A stretch of 64,000 nt of DNA, taken from contig CAWESA010000010.1 in assembly GCA_963811605.1 (NCBI GenBank), positions 620,001-684,000 on the forward strand, read 5' to 3'. A program made the translations under genes and the position numbers. Numbering within the stretch: the stretch's first letter is position 1; every line of letters begins with the position of its first letter. The notes beneath the pieces were generated by a model. It was not told the DNA's origin, did no database searches, and saw only the letters and a list, made by a program, of their open reading frames with translations. Shown here in pieces: positions 28,883-37,856 of the stretch. The DNA comes from CAVQLX01 sp963811605. GTDB taxonomy: Bacteria > Desulfobacterota > Binatia > DP-6.

Positions 28883-29860
28883 ATGCCGCCGCTCCGCATC
28901 CTCTACGTCATGGACCCGATGAGCCGGGTCCTGGTGGACAAGGACACCACGTTCGCGTTCCAGCTCGAGGGGCAGCGGCGCGGCCACGTGCAGTATCACT
29001 GCGAGCCGCCGGACCTGTTCGTCGACCGCACCGTGCCGCACGCGACTGCGCGCCGGGTGGCGGTAGCGCGCGCCGACGTACACTTCCGCTTCGCCGAGAC
29101 GGGCACCGAGCCGCTCGCGTCCTTCGACGTCGTCTTCATGCGCAAGGATCCGCCATTCGACATGGCGTACTTCTTTGCCACCCACCTGCTCGGGCTGGTC
29201 GACCCGGCGGTGACCCTGGTGGTGAACGCGCCGCGCGGACTGCGCGACGCCAACGAGAAGCTCTACGCGCTCAACTTCCCCGACGTGATTCCCGAGAGCC
29301 TGGTGGCGAGCCAGCCGGCACGGCTGCGCGGCTTCCTCGATGCCATGGGGGGCGAGATGATCGTCAAGCCGCTCGACGGGTGCGGCGGCGCGGGCGTGCT
29401 GCACGTGCGGCGCGAGGACCGCAACCTGAACGCGCTCCTCGAGCTCTCGACGCTGGACGGCACGCGACTCGTGATGGCACAGCGCTACCTGCCGGAGGCC
29501 CGGCAGGGCGACAAGCGGCTCATCGTGCTCGACGGCGAGCCGCTCGGCGGCGTGTGGCGCATCCCGCGCGACGACGAGCATCGTGGCAACATCCACGTCG
29601 GCGGACGCGTGGAGCGCGCCCCCGTCGATGACCGCGATCGTGCGATCTGCCGGCGCATGGCGCCGCGACTGCGCGAAGACGGTCTCTGGTTCGTCGGCCT
29701 GGACATCATCGGCGGGCTCGTGACCGAGGTGAACGTCACCAGCCCGACCGGCGTCCAGGAGATCGACCGGCTCGACGGCACCTGCCTCGAGGCGCGCGTG
29801 CTCGACTTCGTCGAGGAGCGGGCGGCGCGGCTCGATCGCTCGGGCGCGCCTGCGGCCTAG
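28883..29860 (+). CDS. gshB: Glutathione synthase GshB
   Basis: ATP-grasp ligase joining gamma-Glu-Cys and glycine. The 325-residue protein has the N-terminal YVMDPMSRVLVDKDTTFA, VFMRKDPPFDMAY, VNAPRGLRDANEKLYAL, the ATP-grasp lysine segment MIVKPLDGCGGAGV and the C-terminal DIIGGLVTEVNVTSPTGVQE. All are typical of bacterial GshB. The ATG at 28883 begins the conserved fold. The gene for the first step (gshA) is not in the window. Confidence 0.93.
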   Translation: MPPLRILYVMDPMSRVLVDKDTTFAFQLEGQRRGHVQYHCEPPDLFVDRTVPHATARRVAVARADVHFRFAETGTEPLASFDVVFMRKDPPFDMAYFFATHLLGLVDPAVTLVVNAPRGLRDANEKLYALNFPDVIPESLVASQPARLRGFLDAMGGEMIVKPLDGCGGAGVLHVRREDRNLNALLELSTLDGTRLVMAQRYLPEARQGDKRLIVLDGEPLGGVWRIPRDDEHRGNIHVGGRVERAPVDDRDRAICRRMAPRLREDGLWFVGLDIIGGLVTEVNVTSPTGVQEIDRLDGTCLEARVLDFVEERAARLDRSGAPAA

Positions 29861-30013
29861 TCACTGCGAGATCGCGGTCGCGGCCAGGTACCGCCAGAGG
29901 CTCATCCGGACCTTCCAGCGCCCGTCCCGCCGCGTCCCGACCACGATCACCCGCCGGCGCGAACCGGTCGTCTTCTCCTGCCGCTCCGCACGCCTCGTCT
30001 TCCCGTCCATCAT
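29861..30013 (-). CDS. Hypothetical small basic protein (doubtful)
   Basis: A 50-residue frame beginning MMDGKTRRAERQE and ending in KVRMSLWRYLAATAISQ, with GGGGAG ten bases before the start. It is very basic and has one short hydrophobic end. It directly abuts the gshB stop on the other strand. No family is recognised, and chance occurrence in GC-rich DNA cannot be excluded. The 207 bp between it and the next gene show nothing else. Confidence 0.3.
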   Translation of the reverse strand: MMDGKTRRAERQEKTTGSRRRVIVVGTRRDGRWKVRMSLWRYLAATAISQ

Positions 30014-30220
30014 CGTCCGCTCCCCTCGCCGGCCACGTGGCCAGACAGAGGGGCGGGAAGAGCGAGGCGCGTGCCGCGGGACCCACGCGTGCAAATCCAG
30101 CGGCTTACGCCGCGGGAGCCGCCGGCGCGCGTTCATGCGTGAACGGCGTGCGGGGCTCGGCGCACAGCCTTGTGCGTCGGGCGAGACTCCGCCGGCGCGC
30201 CGCGGGCGCGCCGGGCCGCA

Positions 30221-30577
30221 TCATTCGCCCGGCTTACCGGGGACGCGGCGGTGGAGGCTCAGACGATAGCTCTCCACGTCGCTGCGCCGCACGTGGTGCT
30301 CGCCGACCCCGACCGGTCGCAGCACCGCCGTGCGGATCAGCCGCCGCACGGTCGCCTCGCTGCAGCGCAGCAGGCGTCCCACCTCGTCGACCGAAACGGT
30401 GCCGGCGGACGGCACGCTGCCGTCAGGCGACACGGTGCTCTCGAGCTCCACCCCGGGCGCGATGCCGGTGACCGCGCTCAGCGCATCGAGCGGGATCGGA
30501 CGGCGTCTCGGGGGCTCTGCCTCGACCGCGAGCGTCTCGACCCCGCGCGCGCCTCGCGTCCTCCGCATGCCCATCAT
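30221..30577 (-). CDS. Helix-turn-helix (excisionase/MerR-like) DNA-binding protein
   Basis: The 118-residue protein ends in an HTH_17-type winged helix (VDEVGRLLRCSEATVRRLIRTAVL, then HHVRRSDVESYRLSL), the fold of excisionases and small BldC-like regulators. The N-terminal 60 residues are low in structure. The ATG at 30577 (MMGMRRTR) has GGAGG at ideal spacing. No integrase or other mobile gene is adjacent, so a role as a chromosomal regulator is more likely than excision. It is convergent-side to gshB and divergent from the efflux operon it may control. Confidence 0.65.
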   Translation of the reverse strand: MMGMRRTRGARGVETLAVEAEPPRRRPIPLDALSAVTGIAPGVELESTVSPDGSVPSAGTVSVDEVGRLLRCSEATVRRLIRTAVLRPVGVGEHHVRRSDVESYRLSLHRRVPGKPGE

Positions 30578-30723
30578 CCCAACCTCCGGACGCTGACCCG
30601 GCCCGCAGGCCGCCGGCGTCACCGCGACCGCCCTATCAGGAACGCCGCCCCGGGATCAACGCGCCCGGGCCGTCGCGCCGGCGGGCGTGTCGCGGCGGCC
30701 TGCTTCTGCTAGACGGGGCGCGC

Positions 30724-30981
30724 ATGACCTGCCGGCGTTGCGGGCCCGCCGTCGCTGCCCTCGTCCTGGCGACCGGCTGCGATCCAGTCGTCAACGTCTA
30801 CGGCTCCTTCTTCCCGGCCTGGGTGTTCTGCCTGCTGATCGGCGTCGTCGGGACCGGCGTCCTGCGCGTGGTCTTCGCCGCGACGGGTCTCGAGGACGGC
30901 TTCGTGCCCGTCCTGCTGGTCTACCCGGCCCTCGTGCTCTTGCTCGCCGTCGTCATCTGGCTGGTCTTCTTCCGCGGGTGA
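30724..30981 (+). CDS. YtcA-like small membrane lipoprotein
   Basis: The 85-residue protein has a lipobox-type signal (LVLATGC, Cys19) followed by two membrane helices. This matches the small YtcA family found in front of MdtN/EmrA-type membrane fusion protein genes. Three bases separate it from the downstream fusion protein gene. Its function is unknown; the arrangement suggests an accessory part of the efflux system. Confidence 0.65.
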   Translation: MTCRRCGPAVAALVLATGCDPVVNVYGSFFPAWVFCLLIGVVGTGVLRVVFAATGLEDGFVPVLLVYPALVLLLAVVIWLVFFRG

Positions 30982-30984
30982 CGG

Positions 30985-31992
30985 GTGCGGATGGTCGGGC
31001 GACTGCTGGGCTTCGCCATCCTGATCGGCGCTCTCGTCGCGGGCTTCGTCGTGACACGGATCGGCTACCGCGAGCCGCGCACCGACGACGCCGCCGTGCG
31101 TGCCAACGTGGTCGGCATCGCCCCGCACGTGAGCGGGCCCCTCACCACGCTCAACGTCGTCGACAACCAGGACGTGCGCGCCGGCGACCTGCTCTTCGTG
31201 GTCGATCCGCGTCCGTTCGAGATCGCACTCGAGCGCGCGCGCGCGGCGCTCATGCTGGCGCAGACGGAGGTGGCCGCGACCGGCAAGGCCATCGAGTCCG
31301 CGACGGCGGAGGTCGCGCGGCTGGAGGCCGAGCGCGGATATGCCCACGACCACGTCGCGCGGCTCGAGCCGCTCCTGCCCCAGAAGTTCGTCACCCGCGA
31401 CGGCTACGAGCAAGCGCGCGTGAAGGCGCGCAGCGCGGAGGCCGCGGTCGACCGCGCGCGGCGCGACCTCGAGCGCCAGCGCCAGCTCCTCGCCCAGTTC
31501 GGCGACGTGAACGCGCACATCGCGGCGGCCCAGGCCGAGGTGCACGGCGCCGAGCTCGACCTCGAGTACTGCTACGTGCGCGCGCCGTTCGACGCCCGGG
31601 TGACCAACCTGAACATCGCCCAGGGCGAGTACGCGCGCGCGGGCGAGCAGGTCTTCGCGCTGGTCGACGCGCGGACGTGGTACGTCCTCGCCAACTTCCA
31701 GGAGACCTACCTCGGCTCGATCCGCCCCGGCATGGCCGCCGACGTCTATCTGCTGAGCTACCCGAACCGCCTGTTCCGCGGCACCGTCCAGGGCATCGGC
31801 TGGGCCGTCCTGTCGGAGGACGCTCGCACCGAAGGGGTGCTGCCCGCCGTCAAGCCGTCGCTCAACTGGGCGCGCCTCGCGCAGCGCATCCCCGTGCGCG
31901 TCGAGCTCGAGCCGCCCGATCCGGCGCGGCCGTACCGCATGGGCATGACCGCGGTCGTCACCATCCGTGGCGATCGCGACGGCACCCCATAG
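30985..31992 (+). CDS. HlyD/EmrA-family membrane fusion protein (MdtN-like)
   Basis: Periplasmic adaptor of a tripartite efflux system, 335 residues. It has an N-terminal membrane anchor (LLGFAILIGALVAGFVV), the first lipoyl half (GIAPHVSGPLTTLNV), a coiled-coil hairpin rich in Arg, Glu and Ala (about 75-180) and the second half with YVRAPFDARVTNLNIAQGEYA. The start is GTG at 30985 (or ATG at 30991). It would bridge the FUSC protein and the TolC-like protein encoded nearby. Confidence 0.87.
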   Translation: MRMVGRLLGFAILIGALVAGFVVTRIGYREPRTDDAAVRANVVGIAPHVSGPLTTLNVVDNQDVRAGDLLFVVDPRPFEIALERARAALMLAQTEVAATGKAIESATAEVARLEAERGYAHDHVARLEPLLPQKFVTRDGYEQARVKARSAEAAVDRARRDLERQRQLLAQFGDVNAHIAAAQAEVHGAELDLEYCYVRAPFDARVTNLNIAQGEYARAGEQVFALVDARTWYVLANFQETYLGSIRPGMAADVYLLSYPNRLFRGTVQGIGWAVLSEDARTEGVLPAVKPSLNWARLAQRIPVRVELEPPDPARPYRMGMTAVVTIRGDRDGTP

Positions 31993-31997
31993 CGCGC

Positions 31998-34151
31998 GTG
32001 CGCTGGGAGTGGGAGCTGCTCGGATTCCTCCGCCGCGAGCTGGCGGGCTCGCCGGCGCGTTTGCGCGCGACGCTGCGCACCACGCTGGCGGCGACGATCG
32101 CGATCGTCCTCATCATGGGACTCGACATCCCCGAGGGCGAGTTCGTCCTGGTCACGCTCTTCGTGTGCACGCCGATCGACGCCGGCGCATCCCTCGACAA
32201 GGCGCGGCTGCGCATGCTCGGCACGCTCGGCGGCGGCGCGAGCGGCCTGCTCGCCACCATCCTGGTGCTCGACAAGCCGTGGCTCTTCCTGCCGCTGCAG
32301 GCGCTCATCGTCGGCGTCGCCATCTTCTTCGCGCGCACGACGACGGCGCCCTACGCGTTCATCCTCGGCGCCGTCGTCGTCATCATCGTGATGCCGCTCT
32401 ATCCGACCACGCCGGCGGCCAACATCGAGATCGCGCTGTGGCGGACGGGCCTGACCACCCTCGGGGTGCTGATCGCCATCGCGGCGCAGCTGCTCTTCTG
32501 GCCGGACGACCCCGAAGCGCTGCTCCTCGAGAGCGTCACCGGACGGGTGCGCGATACGGAGAAGCTGCTCGCACGCCTGGCCACGCTCGGGCCGGACAAC
32601 CCGCTGACCGCCGCCGAGGAGGGCATCGCGGTTCCCGGCGTCTCGGCGCAGCTCGACCTGCTCAAGAGCGCCGAGGTCCGCTACCGCCGGATGCGCCAAC
32701 GGCACGCCGAGCAGATCGCGCTCATCACCCGCGTCCAGCTGGTGGTGACGGCGGCGCGGCGGCTCGCCCGGCTGGCGACGATCGCCCCACTGCCCGGGTG
32801 GGCCCTGGCGCGTGTGGAGCGCGCACGCCTGGCCTGCACGCGCGTCGCCGACGCGCTGGCCGGCGGCCGGCCGGTCGACCGGCCGGTGCTGGAGCCGGCG
32901 CCCGCCACGGCACAGGACTCCGCCGCCTCCCGGCTCGACCTCGAGGTCTCGGCGGCGCTCGAGGAGCTCGAGCGCGCGCTCTCGCTGCTGCCGGAGGCGA
33001 CGGCGTTCCTCGCCGAGGACCGCGCGGCGCCGGCACGCGAGCCGATCGCCGAGGAACGCCTGCTCACACCTGCCGTCTCCCTGCGCAACGGCGAGGCGAT
33101 CCGGTTCGCGCTCAAGGTGGCGCTCGCCACCACCATCTGCGGCATCCTGCTCGAGGCGACCGACCAGCCCGGCCTGGTGACGGCGCTGATCACCTGTCCG
33201 GTCATCGCGCAGTCCTTCGTCGGCGCCGGGGTACGGCGGGCCACGCTCCGGCTCGCCGGCGCCCTGGCGGGCACGGCCGTGGCGTTGGTCGTCATCGTGG
33301 TGTGCATGCCGGCGCTGCAGACCCTGGCGTCGTTTCTCGTCGTCTCGAGCGTCGCGTTCGGCCTGGCTGCCTGGGTCGTCACCGGCAGCAGCCGGATCAG
33401 CTACGTCGGCCTGCAGATGGCGATCGTGATGGCGCTCACCATCGTGCAGGCGCACGGCCCGACCACCGATCTCGCGCCGGCCGCGTACCGCATCGTCGGC
33501 GTGATGCTCGGCATCGTCGTGATGGGCCTCGTGGACGTGACGCTGTGGCCGGTCTTCGGGGACGCGGCGCTCCGCCGCATGCTCGCCGACGCGCTCCGGC
33601 AGATGGCGGAGCTGCACCGCGTGGCCGCGACCGGCGACCGCTCGAGCGTGCGCCAGCGCGCGCTCGGCGTCTACCGCGCCCTCGGCGACGCGCTGGCGAT
33701 GCACGACGACCTGGCCTTCGAGCCGGGCGTCGGTGATGCTGCGGCGGTGCACGGCGCGTTGCTGCGCGTGGCGAGCGGCGCCGAGCGCCTCTTCCTCGAC
33801 CTGCTGAACCTGGGACGTCATCGACCCGCCGCGATCTCCCCGGCACTGACGACCGCCCTCGCGCGTCTCGACGACGACACCGCCGCCGCCATCGACGCCC
33901 TCGCGGCTCGCCTCGTCGGGCGCGGGGACGGTGCCGGCCAGGTCTCGCCGGCTCGACTCGCCGCCCTCTCCGCGGACGAGTCCCTGCACGGTCTCGTGGG
34001 GCTCTACGACGTCGTCTTCGCCGCGCTCGATGCGCTTGCCGACGACCTGGCCGCGCTGGAGCGCGCCGTCACGCCGCTCACGGAGCAGCCGGCCGGACGA
34101 TCGTCTCGCCCGACACCCCGACCGCGAACGCCAGCGCCGCAGCCGAGTTGA
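31998..34151 (+). CDS. FUSC-family inner-membrane transporter (AaeB/MdtO-like)
   Basis: The 717-residue protein has two membrane blocks of about five to six helices (residues ~25-170 and ~370-510), each followed by a soluble helical domain, as in the FUSC/AaeB family of aromatic-acid exporters. The second block begins RNGEAIRFALKVALATTICGILLE. I chose the GTG at 31998, five bases after the adaptor stop. The last 74 bp overlap the convergent TolC-family gene; its C-terminal tail of about 20 residues (RSSRPTPRPRTPAPQ) is Pro/Arg-rich and may be dispensable. Confidence 0.82.
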   Translation: MRWEWELLGFLRRELAGSPARLRATLRTTLAATIAIVLIMGLDIPEGEFVLVTLFVCTPIDAGASLDKARLRMLGTLGGGASGLLATILVLDKPWLFLPLQALIVGVAIFFARTTTAPYAFILGAVVVIIVMPLYPTTPAANIEIALWRTGLTTLGVLIAIAAQLLFWPDDPEALLLESVTGRVRDTEKLLARLATLGPDNPLTAAEEGIAVPGVSAQLDLLKSAEVRYRRMRQRHAEQIALITRVQLVVTAARRLARLATIAPLPGWALARVERARLACTRVADALAGGRPVDRPVLEPAPATAQDSAASRLDLEVSAALEELERALSLLPEATAFLAEDRAAPAREPIAEERLLTPAVSLRNGEAIRFALKVALATTICGILLEATDQPGLVTALITCPVIAQSFVGAGVRRATLRLAGALAGTAVALVVIVVCMPALQTLASFLVVSSVAFGLAAWVVTGSSRISYVGLQMAIVMALTIVQAHGPTTDLAPAAYRIVGVMLGIVVMGLVDVTLWPVFGDAALRRMLADALRQMAELHRVAATGDRSSVRQRALGVYRALGDALAMHDDLAFEPGVGDAAAVHGALLRVASGAERLFLDLLNLGRHRPAAISPALTTALARLDDDTAAAIDALAARLVGRGDGAGQVSPARLAALSADESLHGLVGLYDVVFAALDALADDLAALERAVTPLTEQPAGRSSRPTPRPRTPAPQPS

Positions 34152-35532
34152 GCAGCTCCGCCCGGCTGTCGATGAGCGTCATGCGGGCGCGGGCCAGCTC
34201 GCGCTCGGCCGCGAGCAGGTCGAGGATGTCGGCCAGGCCCGCCGTGTAGCTGGTGAAGGAGGCGTCGTAGGCGTCCTGCGACGCGGCCAGCAGCGCCTGC
34301 GCGAAGTCGACCTGGAGCAACGCCACCTGGACGTCGGCATACGACTTCCACACCGTCCGCAGGGTCTCGAGCTGGAGGGCGGTCACCTCCGCCTCGGCCT
34401 CGCCGCGGCGAGACTCCGCCACCCGCACGGCATTCTCGCGTGCGAAGCCGTCGAACAGCGTCCAGGACAGCTCGAGGAAGCCCGCGTAGAGCGGCTCCTC
34501 GTAGCCGAAGCGCCGGTCGACCTGCTGCGGCTTGAAGCGTCCGGCGGTGCCACCTCCCGAGCCGCTCACCCCGACGCGTGGCAGGAACTCCGCCCGTGCC
34601 CGTCTGACCTCTGCCTCGCGTGCCCGCAGCGTCGCGAGACGCGCGGCCAGGTCGGGGCGCGACGCGAGCGCGGTGTCCATCGCCTCCTCCACCGACAGGG
34701 CAAGGCCGGACGGCAACGGCAGCTCCGCCAGCGCGACCGTCGGCGGCAGCGTCGCGGGCGAGATGCCGAGCGCGTCGGCGAGCGTGGAGCTGGCATCCGC
34801 GACGCCGCGCCGCGAGGCCTGCAGCTCGTACTGCGCGCGGGCCCGCTCCTGGCGCGCCAGCAGGAGCTGCGTCTGCGTCTCGAGCCCCTGCTCCATGCGC
34901 GCCCCGGCGGCCTGCTCGACCGCCACCGCCGCCTTCAAGGTGGCCTCCTCGGCAGCGACACGGGCGCGGCTCGCGTCGTAGGCGTAGAACGTGCGCTGCA
35001 CGGCGAAGGTCACGTCCTGGTGCGTGCGATTGAACTGCAGATTCGACGCCATCAGCTCCTGGGCGGCCCGGTCGGTGTCGGCGGCGCGCCGTCCGAAGTC
35101 CAGCAAGGTCCACTGGAGCGAGAACAGCGAGGTGATCGACGGCCCCGCGGTGTACACCGGACCGCTCGCCGTGCGGTCCTCGATGCGCGCCGTCCCGCCC
35201 GCCGCTCGCACCGCGAGCACCGGCAGCCAGGCGCTCTCCGCCAGCCCGAGCCGCGCCGCCGCAGTGCGCGCCCGCTCCCACGCCCGACGCGTCTGCGGGT
35301 TGGCGCGCTGCGCCAGGTCGATCAGCGCGGGCAGGTCGTAGACGCGCTCCGGATCCGGCGCGACGCGCAGCCCGGGCACCGCGGCCCGAACGGGCCCGTC
35401 GGGCGGGGGTATCCACGGTCGCTCGGCGACCGGCGGCGCCGAGGCATACGGATCGACCGCGTGGTCGACGACGCCGCAGCCGCACGCCACCAGCGCCGCG
35501 ACCGACCCACCCCAACGCCACCCGGCCCGCAT
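34078..35532 (-). CDS. TolC-family outer membrane efflux protein
   Basis: The 484-residue protein has a signal sequence with a possible lipobox (ALVACGC) and two OEP repeats of long coiled coils (ALIDLAQRANPQTRRAWERAR and VEEAMDTALASRPDLAARL). It is predicted to form the outer-membrane channel of the tripartite pump whose inner parts are encoded convergently. The ATG at 35532 begins the signal peptide; the frame extends seven residues upstream. The 160 bp between its start and the xylanase gene show no gene. Confidence 0.85.
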   Translation of the reverse strand: MRAGWRWGGSVAALVACGCGVVDHAVDPYASAPPVAERPWIPPPDGPVRAAVPGLRVAPDPERVYDLPALIDLAQRANPQTRRAWERARTAAARLGLAESAWLPVLAVRAAGGTARIEDRTASGPVYTAGPSITSLFSLQWTLLDFGRRAADTDRAAQELMASNLQFNRTHQDVTFAVQRTFYAYDASRARVAAEEATLKAAVAVEQAAGARMEQGLETQTQLLLARQERARAQYELQASRRGVADASSTLADALGISPATLPPTVALAELPLPSGLALSVEEAMDTALASRPDLAARLATLRAREAEVRRARAEFLPRVGVSGSGGGTAGRFKPQQVDRRFGYEEPLYAGFLELSWTLFDGFARENAVRVAESRRGEAEAEVTALQLETLRTVWKSYADVQVALLQVDFAQALLAASQDAYDASFTSYTAGLADILDLLAAERELARARMTLIDSRAELLNSAAALAFAVGVSGETIVRPAAP

Positions 35533-35714
35533 CTCCAGCACGCCTTGTCGCAATCGGCGGGCGGGACTTCAACGTGCGCGTCGATTCGGTGCTGAGCGGA
35601 AAGTGGCGCCCGATCCGGAGGAGACGGCCAGACCGTCCGGCTTCACCCCTACGAGCGCGCGAGGGCTGCGACAGCCCCGACGGCATACGGCGAGGAGTGG
35701 TGACGCGGAGGCCC

Positions 35715-37403
35715 TCAGGGTACCGTCAGCAGGCCGGCTCGCACGCCAAAGTATGCCGGCTTGGGGCGGTAGTCGTGGTCGAAGACGAGCGGCATCGCGT
35801 CCTGGCCGAGGACCTGCTCGATCGAGGTCGGGTAGCGGTCGGTGAAGAGCCACAGCGTCGTGGCCCGGCACGCGTCGACCGCCACGCAGGCCGCGACCAC
35901 GTCGCGGTAGAAACGGCGCTGGGTCTCGAGCCGCGTCGCCTGATCGCCTTCGAAGCCCCACAGGTGCACGTTCAGCTCGGTGATCTCGATCTCGAGGCCG
36001 AGCGCCTCGAAGCGGCGGAGCGCGGCCTCGACCTGCGCCCGGGTCGGGCGGTTCAGGCCCGGCAGGAAGTTCACGTGCCCCTGGAACCCGATGCCGTCGA
36101 GCGGGGCGCCGGCGGCCCGCAGATCCCCGACCAGTCGAGCCAGCCGGTCCTGCTTCGGCCCGGGCTCGATGACGAAGTTCTCGTTGATGAAGAGGCGGGC
36201 AGCCGGATCGGCGGCGTGCGCGAGCGCGAGCGCGTCGGCGATGTAGCCCGGGCCCAGCACGCGCAGGAAGTGGTTGTCCTGGAGGCCGTCCGTGTCCCCG
36301 GGACCTCCGAAGGTGCCTAGCGGCTCGTTCACGACGTCCCAGAGCGGGATGCGGCCGGCATAGCGTCGCACCAGCGTGGTGACGTGGTCCCGCACGACGG
36401 CCCGCAGCTCGGCCGGATCGCTCACCGCCTCGAGCCAGGGGGGGTTCGGCGGATCCGCGGCGCCGCCCCAAACCAGCGTGTGGCCGCGCAGCCGCATCCC
36501 GTTGGCCTCCGCGAGCGCGAGCATGCGGTCGGCGAGGCCGAAGTCCCAGCGGTCCTGCTCCGGGTGGACGATGCCCCACTTGAGCGCCGACTGTGGCGTC
36601 AGCGAGCCGAACTCACGGACCAGCGTCTGCTGGTAGGCAGGGTCGGGATCGAGGTGCTCGACCTCGGCTGCGCTGCCGAGCGGGCGGCCGGTGAGCGGGG
36701 CCAGCTCGCGCAGCGTGGCGACGGTGGCATCGCCGGCCGCGTCCGCCCGGACCTGCTCGAGCGCGGCCAGCGCGCCGGCCGCGTCGAGCACGGCCGGGCA
36801 GGGCGGTCGCACGCCCCGCGTCCACCGGGTGGTGAAGCGGCGGGCGACGCTGGCGAGCCCGCGGCTGCGCGCATCGGCGCCCGCGGCACGAAGGTGCGCG
36901 CGCTCGACCCGCAGCGCGGCCCGGCAGGTCTGTCCGGCGAGACGCAGCAGCTTCGCGGCGCACCGCCGCTCGCGGGGCTGTCTCCCCGGCCCCAAGGCGG
37001 GACCGACCGCCTCGTCGGCGAATGCCGTCACCGCGCGCTGGAGCCGTTGCGCTGCATCGCCGACCGGCGCGGTGCGCTCGGCGCAGGTGCCGTCGTCGCT
37101 GCGCTCGGCCCGCGCCCACCCGCGGCGCAGCCGGCGCAAGGCACGGTCGACGGCCAGGTCGCGCCGCGCGTCGTCCCCCGCGTAAGCCCAGCGGGACCAC
37201 GCCGAGGCGGTCTGCTCGCAGGCCGCCGCCGTGGCCGCGAGCTTCTTCGCCCCGCAGCGCCGCAGTGCGCCGGTGGCGGCGCCGGCGCTCGCGACGGCGA
37301 GGACGAGCGCGGCAATCAGAGACGCGACGCAGGCGCGGGTGGACCGGGAAGGGACTCGGAGCACGCGCGGAGCGTCGATAGCCGGAGTGGCGCGCGACCG
37401 CAA
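35715..37403 (-). CDS. Secreted GH10 endo-1,4-beta-xylanase with N-terminal helical Cys module
   Basis: Hydrolyses beta-1,4-xylan. Residues about 255-562 form a GH10 barrel: SALKWGIVHPEQDRWDF, GHTLVWG, acid/base E360 in WDVVNEP, and nucleophile E476 in EITELNVHLWG. The usual nucleophile context is TELD, so Asn478 is a variant. A signal peptide (residues 21-42) is followed by about 200 residues with Cys pairs and Ala-rich helices (CGAKKLAA, CAAKLLRLAG) of unknown role. No other carbohydrate genes are near. Confidence 0.85.
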   Translation of the reverse strand: MRSRATPAIDAPRVLRVPSRSTRACVASLIAALVLAVASAGAATGALRRCGAKKLAATAAACEQTASAWSRWAYAGDDARRDLAVDRALRRLRRGWARAERSDDGTCAERTAPVGDAAQRLQRAVTAFADEAVGPALGPGRQPRERRCAAKLLRLAGQTCRAALRVERAHLRAAGADARSRGLASVARRFTTRWTRGVRPPCPAVLDAAGALAALEQVRADAAGDATVATLRELAPLTGRPLGSAAEVEHLDPDPAYQQTLVREFGSLTPQSALKWGIVHPEQDRWDFGLADRMLALAEANGMRLRGHTLVWGGAADPPNPPWLEAVSDPAELRAVVRDHVTTLVRRYAGRIPLWDVVNEPLGTFGGPGDTDGLQDNHFLRVLGPGYIADALALAHAADPAARLFINENFVIEPGPKQDRLARLVGDLRAAGAPLDGIGFQGHVNFLPGLNRPTRAQVEAALRRFEALGLEIEITELNVHLWGFEGDQATRLETQRRFYRDVVAACVAVDACRATTLWLFTDRYPTSIEQVLGQDAMPLVFDHDYRPKPAYFGVRAGLLTVP

Positions 37404-37519
37404 GGCGCGGTGCGCGTAGCCCCTGAACGGGGTGCCCCTCCAAGCGGGCCCACGCTGGGGTCGAGCATGGCTACGTGCGGCTCAGGGCTGGCGTCGGGCG
37501 AAGCGGAATTGACGTGGCG

Positions 37520-37738
37520 TCAGAGACGTCGGCCGGGGCGCTCTCCGAAGCCGCGGGGCTCGATCGAGCACGGACCGTCGGGCGCGAGCGCGCAGCTGGG
37601 GTGGGACCGTTCGCACACCCGTGACTCGCCCAGCCAGGTCGCGACCGTGACGCGCCACGCGTACTCGGTCTCCTGCGGGATGGTGGCGTTGCCGTGCCGC
37701 ACGAGCGCCGAGAGTTCGCTATCCAGGACCGAGAACAT
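37520..37738 (-). CDS. Hypothetical small protein (doubtful)
   Basis: A 72-residue frame starting MFSVLDSELSALVRHG with a central WRVTVATWLGESRVCERSHPSC segment. Its composition is less Arg-biased than random frames here and it holds three Cys, so it may be real, but no ribosome binding site or family is seen. It lies in a 453-bp gap between the xylanase and ICMT genes; the rest of that gap (37404-37519 and 37739-37856) shows no feature. Confidence 0.35.
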   Translation of the reverse strand: MFSVLDSELSALVRHGNATIPQETEYAWRVTVATWLGESRVCERSHPSCALAPDGPCSIEPRGFGERPGRRL

Positions 37739-37856
37739 CGTCCGTTCAACATAGACGTACGGACTTCACTGATCGGGTCGCTTCCAGCCGTGCGTCCAGG
37801 AAGATTGCGTTGTCGGCTGCCCGTCGGGGATACGGTCAGGTTGGTGCAGCGGTCGG

